Below, piece after piece: positions 51,905 through 60,480 of a stretch of 64,000 nt of DNA (positions are counted from its first letter, which is position 1; the number at the start of each line of letters is the position of its first letter). The notes under the pieces were generated by a model. The model was not told the origin of the DNA. It made no database searches and saw nothing but the letters and a program-made list of their open reading frames with translations. Position numbers and translations under genes: made by a program. Location of the stretch: NCBI GenBank assembly GCA_038253125.1, contig JBBSHM010000001.1, positions 67,196 to 131,195 on the forward strand, given 5' to 3'. This stretch comes from JAUJNH01 sp038253125. Lineage in GTDB: Bacteria; Actinomycetota; Acidimicrobiia; Acidimicrobiales; JAUJNH01.

Positions 51905-53145
51905 CTACAGCGAGAACAGGTCGTCGACGTCCGCCAAACCGTCGACCAGAGCGTCAACGTCAGCCTCGTCGTTGTAGAGGTACAGCGACGCCCGGGTGGT
52001 TGCCCCCACCCCGAGGCGGCGCATCAGCGGCTTGGCGCAGTGGTGGCCGGCCCGCACGCAGATGCCCTTCTGGTCCAGGACCTGGGACACGTCGTGGGGG
52101 TGGATGCCCTTGTAGGTGAAGGACAGCGCCCCACCCCGCATGGTCGGGTCACTCGGCCCGTAGATGGTGATGTCGTCGCCGTGGCGCTCCCGCAGGGCCC
52201 GCATCGCGTAGCCGGTGAGCGACACCTCGTGCTCGCGCACGGCGTCCATGCCGAGGGCGCTGAGGTACTCGACGGCGGAGTGGAGGCCGACCGCCTCGGC
52301 GAAGGGCATCGTGCCGGCCTCGAACTTGGTGGGGACCTCGGCTGTTGTGAAGCCCTCGAGGCGGACGTCGCGGATCATCTCGCCGCCCCCGAGGAAGGGT
52401 GGCATGGCCTCGAGCAGCTCGGGCCGGGCCCACAGACCGCCTATGCCGGTGGGCCCGCACATCTTGTGGCCGGTGAAGCCGAAGAAGTCAACGTCGAGGG
52501 CGGCGATGTCGGTGGGCACGTGGGGCACCAGCTGGGCGCCGTCGACCAGCGCCAGGGCGCCGGCGGCGTGGGCAGCGTCGACGATCCGGCGGATCGGGGT
52601 GAGCGTGCCCAGCACGTTCGACATGGCGGAAAAGGCGATCAGCTTGGCCCCGTCGAGCAGCTGGTCGAGGTGGGTGAGGTCCAGGCTGAAGTCCTCGGCC
52701 ATGGGGATGAACCGCAGCTCGATCCCGATGCGGTCCCGAAGCATCATCCACGGCACGAGGTTGGCGTGGTGCTCGATCTCGGTGAGGACCACCACGTCGC
52801 CCTCAGTGAGGTTGGCTCCACCCCAGCTGACGGCGACCAGGTTGATGGCCTCAGTGACGTTCTTGGTGAACACCAACCCACGCCACGACGGCGCGCCGAT
52901 GAAGCGGGCCACCGCCCGGCGAGACGCCTCGTAGGCCTCGGTGGACTCGACGGCCATCTGGTAGGTGCCGCGGTGGATGTTGGCGTTCGACGTCTCATAG
53001 AAGCGGGTCATGGCGTCGAGGACAGCCCTCGGCTTCTGCGAGGTGGCGGCCGAGTCGAGGTACACCAGGCGCTCGCCGTGCACCTTGCGGGCCAGGACCG
53101 GGAAGTCGTCCTGGCGCCGGGCCACGTCCATGAGACCGATCGAGG

Positions 53146-53149
<4 letters not shown>
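51905..53149 (-). CDS. sufS: Cysteine desulfurase SufS
   Basis: This PLP-dependent class V aminotransferase-fold enzyme removes sulfur from cysteine as a persulfide. The 414-aa protein has YLDSAATSQKPRAV, ANIHRGTYQMAVEST, TEIEHHANLVPW, the PLP lysine in DFFGFTGHKMCGPTGIG and the active-site cysteine in CVRAGHHCAKPLMRR, all typical of group II SufS. Its ATG overlaps the sufC stop, and sufU follows 24 nt later, forming an operon. Confidence 0.96.
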
Positions 53150-53895
<746 letters not shown>

Positions 53896-53903
53896 GACCA
53901 CCC

Positions 53904-53927
53904 AGTCTATTTGCACTACGGCCGTAG
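53904..53927 (-). promoter_or_regulatory. suf operator site 3 and -10 element (upstream of sufC-sufS-sufU)
   Basis: The perfect palindrome CTACGGCCGTAG (53927-53916) is followed on the coding strand by TGCAAA and TAGACT (53909-53904), a TANNNT -10. The palindrome-to--10 gap is six bases, against seven at sufD. CTACGGCCGTAG is identical to site 2. Confidence 0.65.
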
Positions 53928-54032
53928 GAGAAACTCACAGGCCTCCGGCCCCGGCGCGCCGCGGTCGGCCCGACCCGCGGGCGGACCCGGCTCCTCTGGT
54001 CTCCGGCCTCCTCGCGCTGCGGTCGTCGGTGG

Positions 54033-55256
54033 CTAGGGGGCGGGGAGGAGGATGCGGAACTTTGGGGGACGAGGGCACACCAGGTCCAGGCGGCCGCCTT
54101 CGGACTCGACCAGGGCCCTGGCCAGCGACAGGCCTACACCGGTGCCGCCGTTCAGGGAGAGGTGGCGTTCGAACACCAGACCCTCGGCGCCGGCGGGGAT
54201 GCCGTGGCCTTCGTCGAAGACGGTGATCTCGGCGTAGCGGCCGTGGGTCCGGGCCGTTACCGTCACCTCGCCCGCCCCGTGGCGCAGGGAGTTGTCGACG
54301 AGCGCGTCGAGGGTCTGGCCGACGGATGGCGCCGACGTCCGGGCCCGGCAGCCGGGCTCGCTGCTGATGAGGACCTGCCGGCCCAGGGTGGCGGCCAGGC
54401 GCCGCCAGGTCTCCGAGCGCCCGTCGAGAAGCCCGGTGACGTCCAGGTCCTCCATTCGCCCGCTGCGGCCGCGGCGGGCGAAGGTGAGGAGGTCGGCGAT
54501 GGTGCCGTCGAGGCGGTCGACCTCAGCAAGAGCGGTCCGGGCCTCGGAGCTCGTACCGGGATCGCTCGATCCCGCCAGCTCCTCGACATGGATGCGGATG
54601 GCCGTGAGCGGCGTCCGCAGCTGGTGGGAGGCGTTCGCCGAGAAGCTGCGCTCGGCCTCGAGCAGGTCCTCGATGCGGCGGGCCGTGGCGTTGAGCGCCA
54701 GGGCGACGGCGTCGGCTTCGGCGATCCCACACCCGTCGGCACGGGCCGAGAAGTCACCAGCCCCGATCCGGGTCGACACCTCGGCCAGGCCCGAGAGCGG
54801 GCGCACGAGGCGCCGGGCGACGAGGACGGCGAGAGCGACGGCGACAGCCACACCGGCCGCGGCCAGGCCGAGAACTACGGCTGTGGCCGCGACGGTCCGC
54901 TCGTCGGCATGGCGGGCCGAGGCCTGGAGGCGGACCGTGGCCGACAACGTCCGCACCTCGGCGCTGATCGAGCGGCCCGCGATCGGCGCCCCGACGACGG
55001 TCCTCCGCTGCTGCGGGTCGACCACGACGACGTAGCGGCCGGATCGTGCGACTCCGGCGATGGTGCCAGGGCTCACGGGGCGCCCGGCCTCGACGTCCTC
55101 CTGGACGGCGAAGGCCACCGAGTCCGCCTCGCGGTCCAGGCGGCGGACCTCGTCATCGTGGACCACACGGCGGGCGACCACGAGGAGAGGCAACCCGAAC
55201 ACCAGGATCCCGGCGACGGCCACCGTGACGGTGGCGACGACGATGCGGCGCCGCAT
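54033..55256 (-). CDS. Two-component sensor histidine kinase
   Basis: This 407-aa membrane kinase has a transmembrane helix at the N-terminus (VTVAVAGILVFGLPLLVVA), a ~100-residue extracytoplasmic sensor, a second helix (VLGLAAAGVAVAVALAVLVA), a HAMP domain and a kinase core: H-box FSANASHQLRTPLTAIRIH, N-box LDALVDNSLRHG, G-boxes DEGHGIPAG and GGTGVGLSLARALVE. It lies 4 nt downstream of its response regulator gene. The signal is unknown. Confidence 0.93.
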   Translation of the reverse strand: MRRRIVVATVTVAVAGILVFGLPLLVVARRVVHDDEVRRLDREADSVAFAVQEDVEAGRPVSPGTIAGVARSGRYVVVVDPQQRRTVVGAPIAGRSISAEVRTLSATVRLQASARHADERTVAATAVVLGLAAAGVAVAVALAVLVARRLVRPLSGLAEVSTRIGAGDFSARADGCGIAEADAVALALNATARRIEDLLEAERSFSANASHQLRTPLTAIRIHVEELAGSSDPGTSSEARTALAEVDRLDGTIADLLTFARRGRSGRMEDLDVTGLLDGRSETWRRLAATLGRQVLISSEPGCRARTSAPSVGQTLDALVDNSLRHGAGEVTVTARTHGRYAEITVFDEGHGIPAGAEGLVFERHLSLNGGTGVGLSLARALVESEGGRLDLVCPRPPKFRILLPAP

Positions 55257-55260
55257 CGGA

Positions 55261-55929
55261 TCAGGCGCGCTCGAAGCGGAACCCGACGCCTCGCACAGTC
55301 GCTATGCAACGGGGCTCAGACGCGTCGTCACCCAGCTTGCGCCGCAGTGCCGACATGTGGACGTCAAGGGTCCGGGTGGGACCGAACCAGTTCTCGTCCC
55401 AGACCTCGGTCATGATCGTCTCGCGGGTCACGACGGCACCGGCCCTGCGGACCAGCAGGGTGAGGAGATCGAACTCCTTGACCGAGAGCTCGAGCCGGCG
55501 GCCGTCGCGGCAGGCCCGCCGACCGGCGACGTCGATGGTCACGTCGCCCGCCGAGACCGTCGTGCCGGTCCGGACCCGGACCCGGGCCCGGACCCGGGCC
55601 AGCAGCTCGCCCATCCGGAAGGGCTTGGTCACGTAGTCGTCGGCTCCGGCGTCCAGGCCGACGATCACCTCGAGCTCGTCGGCGCAGGCGGTGAGCATGA
55701 GCACCGGCAGCTCGGGGTCGAGGTGGCGCAGCTCACGGCAGACGGACAGCCCGTCCAGGTCCGGCAGGCCGAGGTCGAGCAGGACGAGGTCGAAGCTCTC
55801 GCGGGCCACGAGGGCGAGCGCCGTCGCGCCGGCGCCGACCCGCACGGCATCATGACCGTCCCGCCGGAGCGCCCGCACCACCGCGTGGGCGATGGCCTCG
55901 TCGTCCTCCACGACCAGGACGCGAGGCAC
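55261..55929 (-). CDS. OmpR-family response regulator
   Basis: This 222-aa regulator has a receiver domain (LVVEDDEAIAHAV, phosphoacceptor Asp in DLVLLDLGLPDLDG, conserved Thr/Ala MLTACAD and Lys YVTKPFRMGEL) and a C-terminal winged helix (LSVKEFDLLTLLVRRAGAVV, TLDVHMSALRRKLGD). The linker region contains a GC-rich repeat encoding RVRARVRVRTG. It is cognate to the adjacent kinase; the order RR then HK with a 4-nt gap indicates an operon. Confidence 0.95.
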   Translation of the reverse strand: MPRVLVVEDDEAIAHAVVRALRRDGHDAVRVGAGATALALVARESFDLVLLDLGLPDLDGLSVCRELRHLDPELPVLMLTACADELEVIVGLDAGADDYVTKPFRMGELLARVRARVRVRTGTTVSAGDVTIDVAGRRACRDGRRLELSVKEFDLLTLLVRRAGAVVTRETIMTEVWDENWFGPTRTLDVHMSALRRKLGDDASEPRCIATVRGVGFRFERA

Positions 55930-56006
55930 AGCCGGGGGAGGCTAAGGCGCGTGCGGCTCTATGGATGACCGCTCCTGAGCTCCCGCCCGCCTGGCGGCGG
56001 CTCCGC

Positions 56007-56399
56007 CTACCGGTCGGCGAGCGCGTAGACGCAGACGGCGGCGGTGGTCCCCTCGACGAAGAGCGACGCCAGGCCGAGCGGCTCGAGCCAGTTCCCGATG
56101 TCGTCGGTCGCCGCCGGCATCCCGATGGTGCGGTTGATGGCGTAGGCCAGAGGCGTTGCCACCGCGATGACGCCGGCGGCGATCCATGCCCGCCGGTCGT
56201 CGCGATGCACGAGCATCGCCGCGGCCGCCAGGGCGGCGGCGATCAGCACGACGTAGGCCACGGCCAGGTAGGGCGTCTCGTGGACCTTGCTCTGGAGGTC
56301 GAGCAGGTGGATGAGGGTGATGCCGAGGAGGCCGACCACCGCCGCCGCCCGGGCGATGATGCGATGGGGATGGGTGATCGAAGGCACAGAGGTGTCCAT
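56007..56399 (-). CDS. Four-helix integral membrane protein
   Basis: This 130-aa protein has four predicted helices: ARAAAVVGLLGITLIHLL, YLAVAYVVLIAAALAAAAML, AWIAAGVIAVATPLAYAI and LASLFVEGTTAAVCVYAL. I recognise no named family. ATG 56399 (MDTSVPSITHPHR) is the plausible start, as upstream frame sequence is shadow-like. It lies upstream of the two-component system on the same strand and may be part of its response or sensing. Confidence 0.72.
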   Translation of the reverse strand: MDTSVPSITHPHRIIARAAAVVGLLGITLIHLLDLQSKVHETPYLAVAYVVLIAAALAAAAMLVHRDDRRAWIAAGVIAVATPLAYAINRTIGMPAATDDIGNWLEPLGLASLFVEGTTAAVCVYALADR

Positions 56400-56463
56400 G
56401 TCGCGCAAGGTAGCGACGTGGCCGTCAGCAGGCCCTTCGGACCACGTAAGGGGCAGGTAAAGC

Positions 56464-57042
56464 TCATGGCGGCGGCCACGGCAGGAGAACGCCCTCCAGG
56501 CCCGGCTCGTTCGGTTGCGGGGCCGCACCGTCGCGGTACGAGCCCAGGTAGAGCCAGGCCACGATGGCATCGCCGGGGCCGAGCCCGAGAGCCGCCTTCA
56601 CCAGCGGGTCCCGGGACGGGTCGCCGGTCCGCCACATCGAGCCGTACCCGAGGGCGGTGGCGGCCAGGCAGGCGTTCTGGGCGGCGGCGGCCGCCGCCGC
56701 CAGCTGCTCCTCCCACGGCACCTTGTTCGAGGGCCGGTGCACGGCCGACACCACCAGGACGAGCGGAGCTCGGCCCAGCTTGGTCCGCTCCTTGTCCCGC
56801 TTGGCGGCGACGGGCTCGGCCCCGGCTCCGGCGCAGCGGGCGTCGTAGGCGTCGGCCAGCGCCTGCCCGAAGGCGTCCAGGGCCGCCCCCTCCAGGACGG
56901 TCAAGCGGAGGGGCCGCAGCCGTTCGTGGTCGGGGGCGGCGGCGGCGGCCCGCAGGATCGTCTGCAGCTCCTCGCCACCTGGCGCTGGCGCCACCAGCCG
57001 CCCGGTGGAGCGCCGGGCGAACAGCACCTCAATGGCATCCAC
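56464..57042 (-). CDS. Nitroreductase-family flavoprotein (YdjA-like)
   Basis: This 192-aa FMN-dependent oxidoreductase has the N-terminal AIEVLFARRSTGRLVAPAPG (FMN-phosphate arginines), AAAAAPDHERLRPLRLTVL, and AAAAAAQNACLAATALGYGSMWRTGD, with the final GWLYLGS-type AIVAWLYLGSYR. It resembles minimal YdjA/TdsD nitroreductases. The substrate is unknown. It starts 4 nt after the dCTP-deaminase-like stop, so the two are likely co-transcribed. Confidence 0.88.
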   Translation of the reverse strand: MDAIEVLFARRSTGRLVAPAPGGEELQTILRAAAAAPDHERLRPLRLTVLEGAALDAFGQALADAYDARCAGAGAEPVAAKRDKERTKLGRAPLVLVVSAVHRPSNKVPWEEQLAAAAAAAQNACLAATALGYGSMWRTGDPSRDPLVKAALGLGPGDAIVAWLYLGSYRDGAAPQPNEPGLEGVLLPWPPP

Positions 57043-57046
57043 CGCG

Positions 57047-58297
57047 TCAGTCCGGGCCGGCCAACGAGGGGCCGTCGCCTTCGAGGGGTGGGGTCGGGGC
57101 CGGCCGGTCAGCGTTGGGTGGGCGCAGGAAGTGCTTGCCCAGCGTCTCCTCCTGGCCCTGGTAGCTGGAGCCGATGCCTGCTCCGTAGAGCTGCTCCGGC
57201 GGCTCGAGCATGTGCTCGAAGGTCAGCTTGCACACGCGCTGGCCGCTCTCGACCATGAAGGGGACGTCGTGAGCCCGTACCTCGAGGGCGGCGCGTGAGC
57301 CTTGGAGCGCTCCCTCCGGGTCGTAGCCGAATCCGGGGTCGAAGAACCCGGCGTAGTGGGTGCGCAGCTCGCCGCTCGTCGGGTCGTACGCCGTCATCTC
57401 CGATGCCAGGTTCGGCGGGATCTGTACCGACTCCTTTGACATCAGCAGGTAGAAGCGCTGCGGCGACAGGACGATCCTGTCGCCGTCCTCGCGCTCGGCC
57501 GCCTCCCAATAGGGCCGGGGATCGGCCGGCCGGGTGGCGGTCAGGTCGAGCAGGGGGGCGTTGTCCCGGGCCCGGTAGCCCACCCGACCGTCGGCGTCGC
57601 CCCGCAGGTCGAGGCTGAGGAACATCCCATCGGCCAGGGCGAGCCGGTCGGGGGGGACCGGTCTGCCCCGGTTGAACAACAGCGGGGTCTCGGCGTGGAG
57701 CTCGCGGATGTCGTCGTCGCTCAGCTCGGCCCGGCCGGCGGACAGGCGGAGCTGGTTCAGGCTCAGGTCCTCGCGGACCCGCACGGCGAACGACAGGGGG
57801 ACCACCTCCAGGTATAGGGGACCGTCGTAGCCGTCGGCCACCTCGTCGAAGCGGTAGCTCTCGTCGGTGATGACCCGGGTGAACACGTCGGCTCGGCCGG
57901 TCGAGCTCTTCGGGTTGGCCTTCGCCCGGATCCCGGCCGGTAGGCAGACCCGCTCCTTCAGCGGGATCAGGTAGGGGCGGTTGGTCTCGAGCAGAGCCCC
58001 CGCCTTGTGGAGGTCCAGCTCGCCGAGGATGTAGTCCTTCATCTTCACGTCGACGGTGTGACGGTCGGGCAGGAAGCTGCATCGGATCCGGTAGGCGACC
58101 TCGCCGAGGCGCAGGTCGAGGCTGGCCGGCTGGACGTTCTGCGCCGGGATGGTGAAGCCGCCGGCCGAGATGATGCCCTCGTCGATCGCTTGGTGGAGGC
58201 GCTGGCTCGGCAGCACCCCCCGGGCGCCCGAGGGCAGCCTCACAGCACCCCCGGCCGGCATCTGGCCCGGCAGCGCGGAGGGCTCACGGCTGCGCAT
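57047..58297 (-). CDS. Long 2'-deoxycytidine 5'-triphosphate deaminase-family protein (tandem DCD/dUTPase fold)
   Basis: At 416 aa this is about twice a standard Dcd and belongs to the long two-domain form. The first half has NVQPASLDLRLGEVAYRIRC, ERVCLPAGIRAKANPKSSTG (catalytic-region PKSSTGR). The second half has LMSKESVQIPPNLASEMTAY, LRTHYAGFFDPGFGYDPEG and ESGQRVCKLTFEHM. These are the trimeric dCTP deaminase/dUTPase signatures. It probably makes dUTP (or dUMP) from dCTP for thymidylate synthesis. A start further in (Met13 or beyond) is possible; the first ~28 residues are low-complexity. Confidence 0.87.
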   Translation of the reverse strand: MRSREPSALPGQMPAGGAVRLPSGARGVLPSQRLHQAIDEGIISAGGFTIPAQNVQPASLDLRLGEVAYRIRCSFLPDRHTVDVKMKDYILGELDLHKAGALLETNRPYLIPLKERVCLPAGIRAKANPKSSTGRADVFTRVITDESYRFDEVADGYDGPLYLEVVPLSFAVRVREDLSLNQLRLSAGRAELSDDDIRELHAETPLLFNRGRPVPPDRLALADGMFLSLDLRGDADGRVGYRARDNAPLLDLTATRPADPRPYWEAAEREDGDRIVLSPQRFYLLMSKESVQIPPNLASEMTAYDPTSGELRTHYAGFFDPGFGYDPEGALQGSRAALEVRAHDVPFMVESGQRVCKLTFEHMLEPPEQLYGAGIGSSYQGQEETLGKHFLRPPNADRPAPTPPLEGDGPSLAGPD

Positions 58298-58388
58298 CGT
58301 AACGGCGGCCCTGTCGGCCCTGTCGGGCCCGTTAGCCCCGTAGGGTCCACTGGCCTGTCCGCCGCGGCGTGTCGGCGTCGCCGACCCG

Positions 58389-59003
58389 TCACCAGCCTCG
58401 GTCAGCCCACTCCTGCAGGTGAGGGCGCTCGGCGCCGATTGTGGTGTCAGCCCCGTGCCCGGGCAGCACCACGGTGTCGGGGTCGAGCGTGAAGAGCCGC
58501 CGGTCGATCGAGGCCAGGATCGTCGGGAAGTCGCCGCCGGCCCTGGTGGTGCCCGGGCCGCCCGGGAAGAGCGTGTCGCCGCTGAACAGCAGCGGAGAGC
58601 CGTCGAGCAGGAAGCACATGGAACCGGGGGTGTGGCCGGGGGTGGCGAGCGTGCGCAGGCGAAGGTCGCCGACCTCGATCACCGAGTCGTCCTCGAGAAG
58701 CGAGTCGTAGGCCGGCAGCATGTCGGCGTCAGCGGCGGTCACGGCCACGTCGTACCCGGCATCGCGCAGGGCCGGCACGGCCTGGATGTGGTCCCAGTGG
58801 CCGTGGGTCTCGAGCACCCGGCGGACCCCGAGCTCCTGGCAGACCGCCAGCAGCCGATCGTGCTCGTTGGCCGCGTCCAGCAGCACCGCGTCGCCGGTCC
58901 GCCGGCACCGGACGACGAAGACGTTGTTGTCGAGCGGCCCGACGACGAGCGAGTGGACCTCGGCTGAGGCGTCGGTCCAGTGGAGCCGCACCGGCGTCGC
59001 CAT
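58389..59003 (-). CDS. Metallo-beta-lactamase-fold hydrolase (glyoxalase II-like)
   Basis: This 204-aa MBL protein has the metal motif LETHGHWDHIQAVPAL (HxHxDH), the second His in TLATPGHTPGSMCFLL, the bridging Asp in LFSGDTLFPGG and the last His in TVVLPGHGADTTIG. It is of the small thioesterase/glyoxalase II or persulfide-dioxygenase-like group; the substrate is not determinable. ATG 59003 is the start; the long upstream frame is shadow. It is divergent from the gene at 59043, with 39 nt between. Confidence 0.92.
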   Translation of the reverse strand: MATPVRLHWTDASAEVHSLVVGPLDNNVFVVRCRRTGDAVLLDAANEHDRLLAVCQELGVRRVLETHGHWDHIQAVPALRDAGYDVAVTAADADMLPAYDSLLEDDSVIEVGDLRLRTLATPGHTPGSMCFLLDGSPLLFSGDTLFPGGPGTTRAGGDFPTILASIDRRLFTLDPDTVVLPGHGADTTIGAERPHLQEWADRGW

Positions 59004-59030
59004 CGCCCGAGCCTGCCACGCTCCGGCCGG

Positions 59031-59042
59031 TAGGTTCAGACC
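59031..59042 (+). promoter_or_regulatory. Leaderless -10 element
   Basis: TAGGTT (59031-59036) matches TANNNT and ends six bases before the GTG at 59043, the same hexamer and spacing as at ppx. Confidence 0.45.
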
Positions 59043-59471
59043 GTGGCCATCGTCATCTCGGTCGTCGTCATCGCCCTCGTCATGGCGGTGGCGGCCGGGG
59101 CGATCGGCCGCGAGGCCCGACGACTCGACGCCCTGCCGCCTCGGGCCGTGTTTGACCTGGACGAAGCCGTCAGCTGGGTGGCGAACCACCTGCCGGAGGA
59201 CGTCACCGCCCAGTTGTCCTACGACGAGGTGCGTCAGATCCTGGACCTGAGCCTCGACCACCTCCGCACCCTCGGGCTGGCCGGCAGCACTACCGGTGAC
59301 CCGGTCGAGGGCGAGGTGGTGGTGGACGAGGCGGACGCCGTGGCCGCCGTGCTCGACAAGGCCCTCCAGAGCGGACCGGACGTGAGCGCCCACCAGGTGC
59401 AGGCCGTCATCGCCGCCCAGCTGGCCTACCTCCAGGCCATCTCGGCCGTCGGCCCGCCCGCCGAGGAGTAG
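59043..59471 (+). CDS. Membrane-anchored conserved hypothetical protein
   Basis: This 142-aa protein has an N-terminal transmembrane helix (VISVVVIALVMAVAAGAIG) followed by a cytoplasmic helical domain: PRAVFDLDEAVSWVANHLPE, YDEVRQILDLSLDHLRTLGL and VSAHQVQAVIAAQLAYLQAI. Similar proteins occur in actinobacteria without a known function. The GTG start is supported by the leaderless promoter. It diverges from the MBL gene. Confidence 0.78.
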   Translation: MAIVISVVVIALVMAVAAGAIGREARRLDALPPRAVFDLDEAVSWVANHLPEDVTAQLSYDEVRQILDLSLDHLRTLGLAGSTTGDPVEGEVVVDEADAVAAVLDKALQSGPDVSAHQVQAVIAAQLAYLQAISAVGPPAEE

Positions 59472-59473
59472 CG

Positions 59474-59524
59474 GTGGGCGGGGGCCATCGCGCTTGAATG
59501 TCTGCGCATGGCCCCCCGCCCCAC
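59474..59524. repeat. Long imperfect inverted repeat after the 59043 gene
   Basis: GTGGGCGGGGGCCAT (59474-59488) pairs with ATGGCCCCCCGCCCCAC (59508-59524) with one-base bulges and a 19-nt loop. It starts two bases after the stop of the preceding gene and could act as a terminator. Confidence 0.5.
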
Positions 59525-59588
59525 CCGCTTCGATGACAACCGGTTTCAGAACCGCCGGTTTGAGCACCAGGCATAAGGGCCGCCGGCC

Positions 59589-60359
59589 GTGGAGCTGGTC
59601 AGCGAAGGCCTCCGTCTGGAGGCGCACCTTGCCCGCCCGCAGGCGTCGGCCGCGGGAGGGGCCCGCAGCCGCTCGGGCCTGCTCATAGCCCATCCCTTCC
59701 CCGAGCCGGCTCAGGGAGCCGCCCGCGGGTGGTCGACCTACCCCGAGCTGGCCGACCGCGTCGCCGCCGAGTCGGGCTGGGTGTGCCTCTCGGTCGCCCT
59801 GCGGGGCATGGCACGGAGCGAGGGCGACTTCTCGCTGGTCGGATGGCAGCGCGACCTGCGGGTCGGCCTGGATGCGCTGCTCGCCGAGCCGGATGTCGCC
59901 GGGGCGTGGCTGTGCGGCTTCGGCCTCGGCGGTGCCCTCTCGCTGTGCCTGGCCGCGGAGGACGAACGGGTCCTCGGCGTCGCCAGCTTCGCCGCCCCGG
60001 CCGACCTCGACGACTGGGCCGCCGACCCCCGACGCTTCCTCGACCACGCCCGGACCGTCGGGGTGGTACGTGACCCCGACTTCCCCCCCGATCTGGAGCG
60101 GTGGACCCGGGAGCTTCGCGACACGCGGCCCCTGCGGCTGATCCACCGGATCCCACCGCGGCCACTCCTCATAGTGCACGGCAGCGACGACGACAAGGTG
60201 CCCATGGTCGACGCCCGGGCCCTGGTCGACGCGACCGACGAGCACGCCGACCTTCGGGTGGTGAGTGCGGCCGGCCATCAGCTTCGACACGACCCACGGG
60301 CCATCGCCGTCCTGCTCGGCTGGCTCGACCGTGAGGTCACGCCCCCGGGCGACAACTGA
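59589..60359 (+). CDS. Alpha/beta-hydrolase-fold protein lacking the nucleophile
   Basis: This 256-aa protein resembles the dienelactone-hydrolase/YfhR-like hydrolases: GLLIAHPFPEP, VCLSVALRGMARSEGDFSLV, LLIVHGSDDDKVPM (acidic residue) and SAAGHQLRHDPR (His). The nucleophile elbow GxSxG is GFGLG, with Gly112 where Ser is expected (codon GGC at 59922-59924). It is therefore probably not a serine hydrolase. The GTG 59589 starts it; no Shine-Dalgarno is obvious. A 22-codon ORF (59508-59576) lies just upstream. Confidence 0.82.
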   Translation: MELVSEGLRLEAHLARPQASAAGGARSRSGLLIAHPFPEPAQGAARGWSTYPELADRVAAESGWVCLSVALRGMARSEGDFSLVGWQRDLRVGLDALLAEPDVAGAWLCGFGLGGALSLCLAAEDERVLGVASFAAPADLDDWAADPRRFLDHARTVGVVRDPDFPPDLERWTRELRDTRPLRLIHRIPPRPLLIVHGSDDDKVPMVDARALVDATDEHADLRVVSAAGHQLRHDPRAIAVLLGWLDREVTPPGDN

Positions 60360-60456
60360 CGCTCCCCTGGCCGCGGGACGAACCGGGCGCTATGGTGACA
60401 ACCGACGCGAGCCCGTGCCAGACCAAGGCACAGGAGCACCTAGGAGTTAATTGCCC

Positions 60457-60480
60457 ATGCTGCGCGCCAATCAAACCTGA
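60457..60480 (+). other. Seven-residue leader ORF overlapping the next gene's start
   Basis: ATG 60457 to TGA 60478-60480 encodes MLRANQT. AGGAG (60442-60446) lies ten bases upstream, while the downstream ATG (60480) has no Shine-Dalgarno of its own. The TGATG overlap suggests the main gene is translated by re-initiation after the leader. Confidence 0.45.

Noticed and set aside
53896..53916. GTG 53916 as the sufC start
   Set aside because: It would put the start codon inside the palindrome and upstream of the -10; GTG 53895 fits the promoter and the family.
55569..55603. GGACCCGG repeats in the response regulator as a regulatory array
   Set aside because: They are in-frame codons for an Arg/Val-rich linker and lie inside the gene.
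58389..60290. 633-aa minus-strand frame covering the MBL gene and beyond
   Set aside because: Only the part from 59003 down is a protein family; the upstream part is antisense to the alpha/beta hydrolase and the 59043 gene.
60360..60479. Riboswitch upstream of the secreted repeat protein
   Set aside because: I compared the leader with the ydaO (c-di-AMP) pattern often found before actinobacterial cell-wall genes; the conserved blocks are not present.
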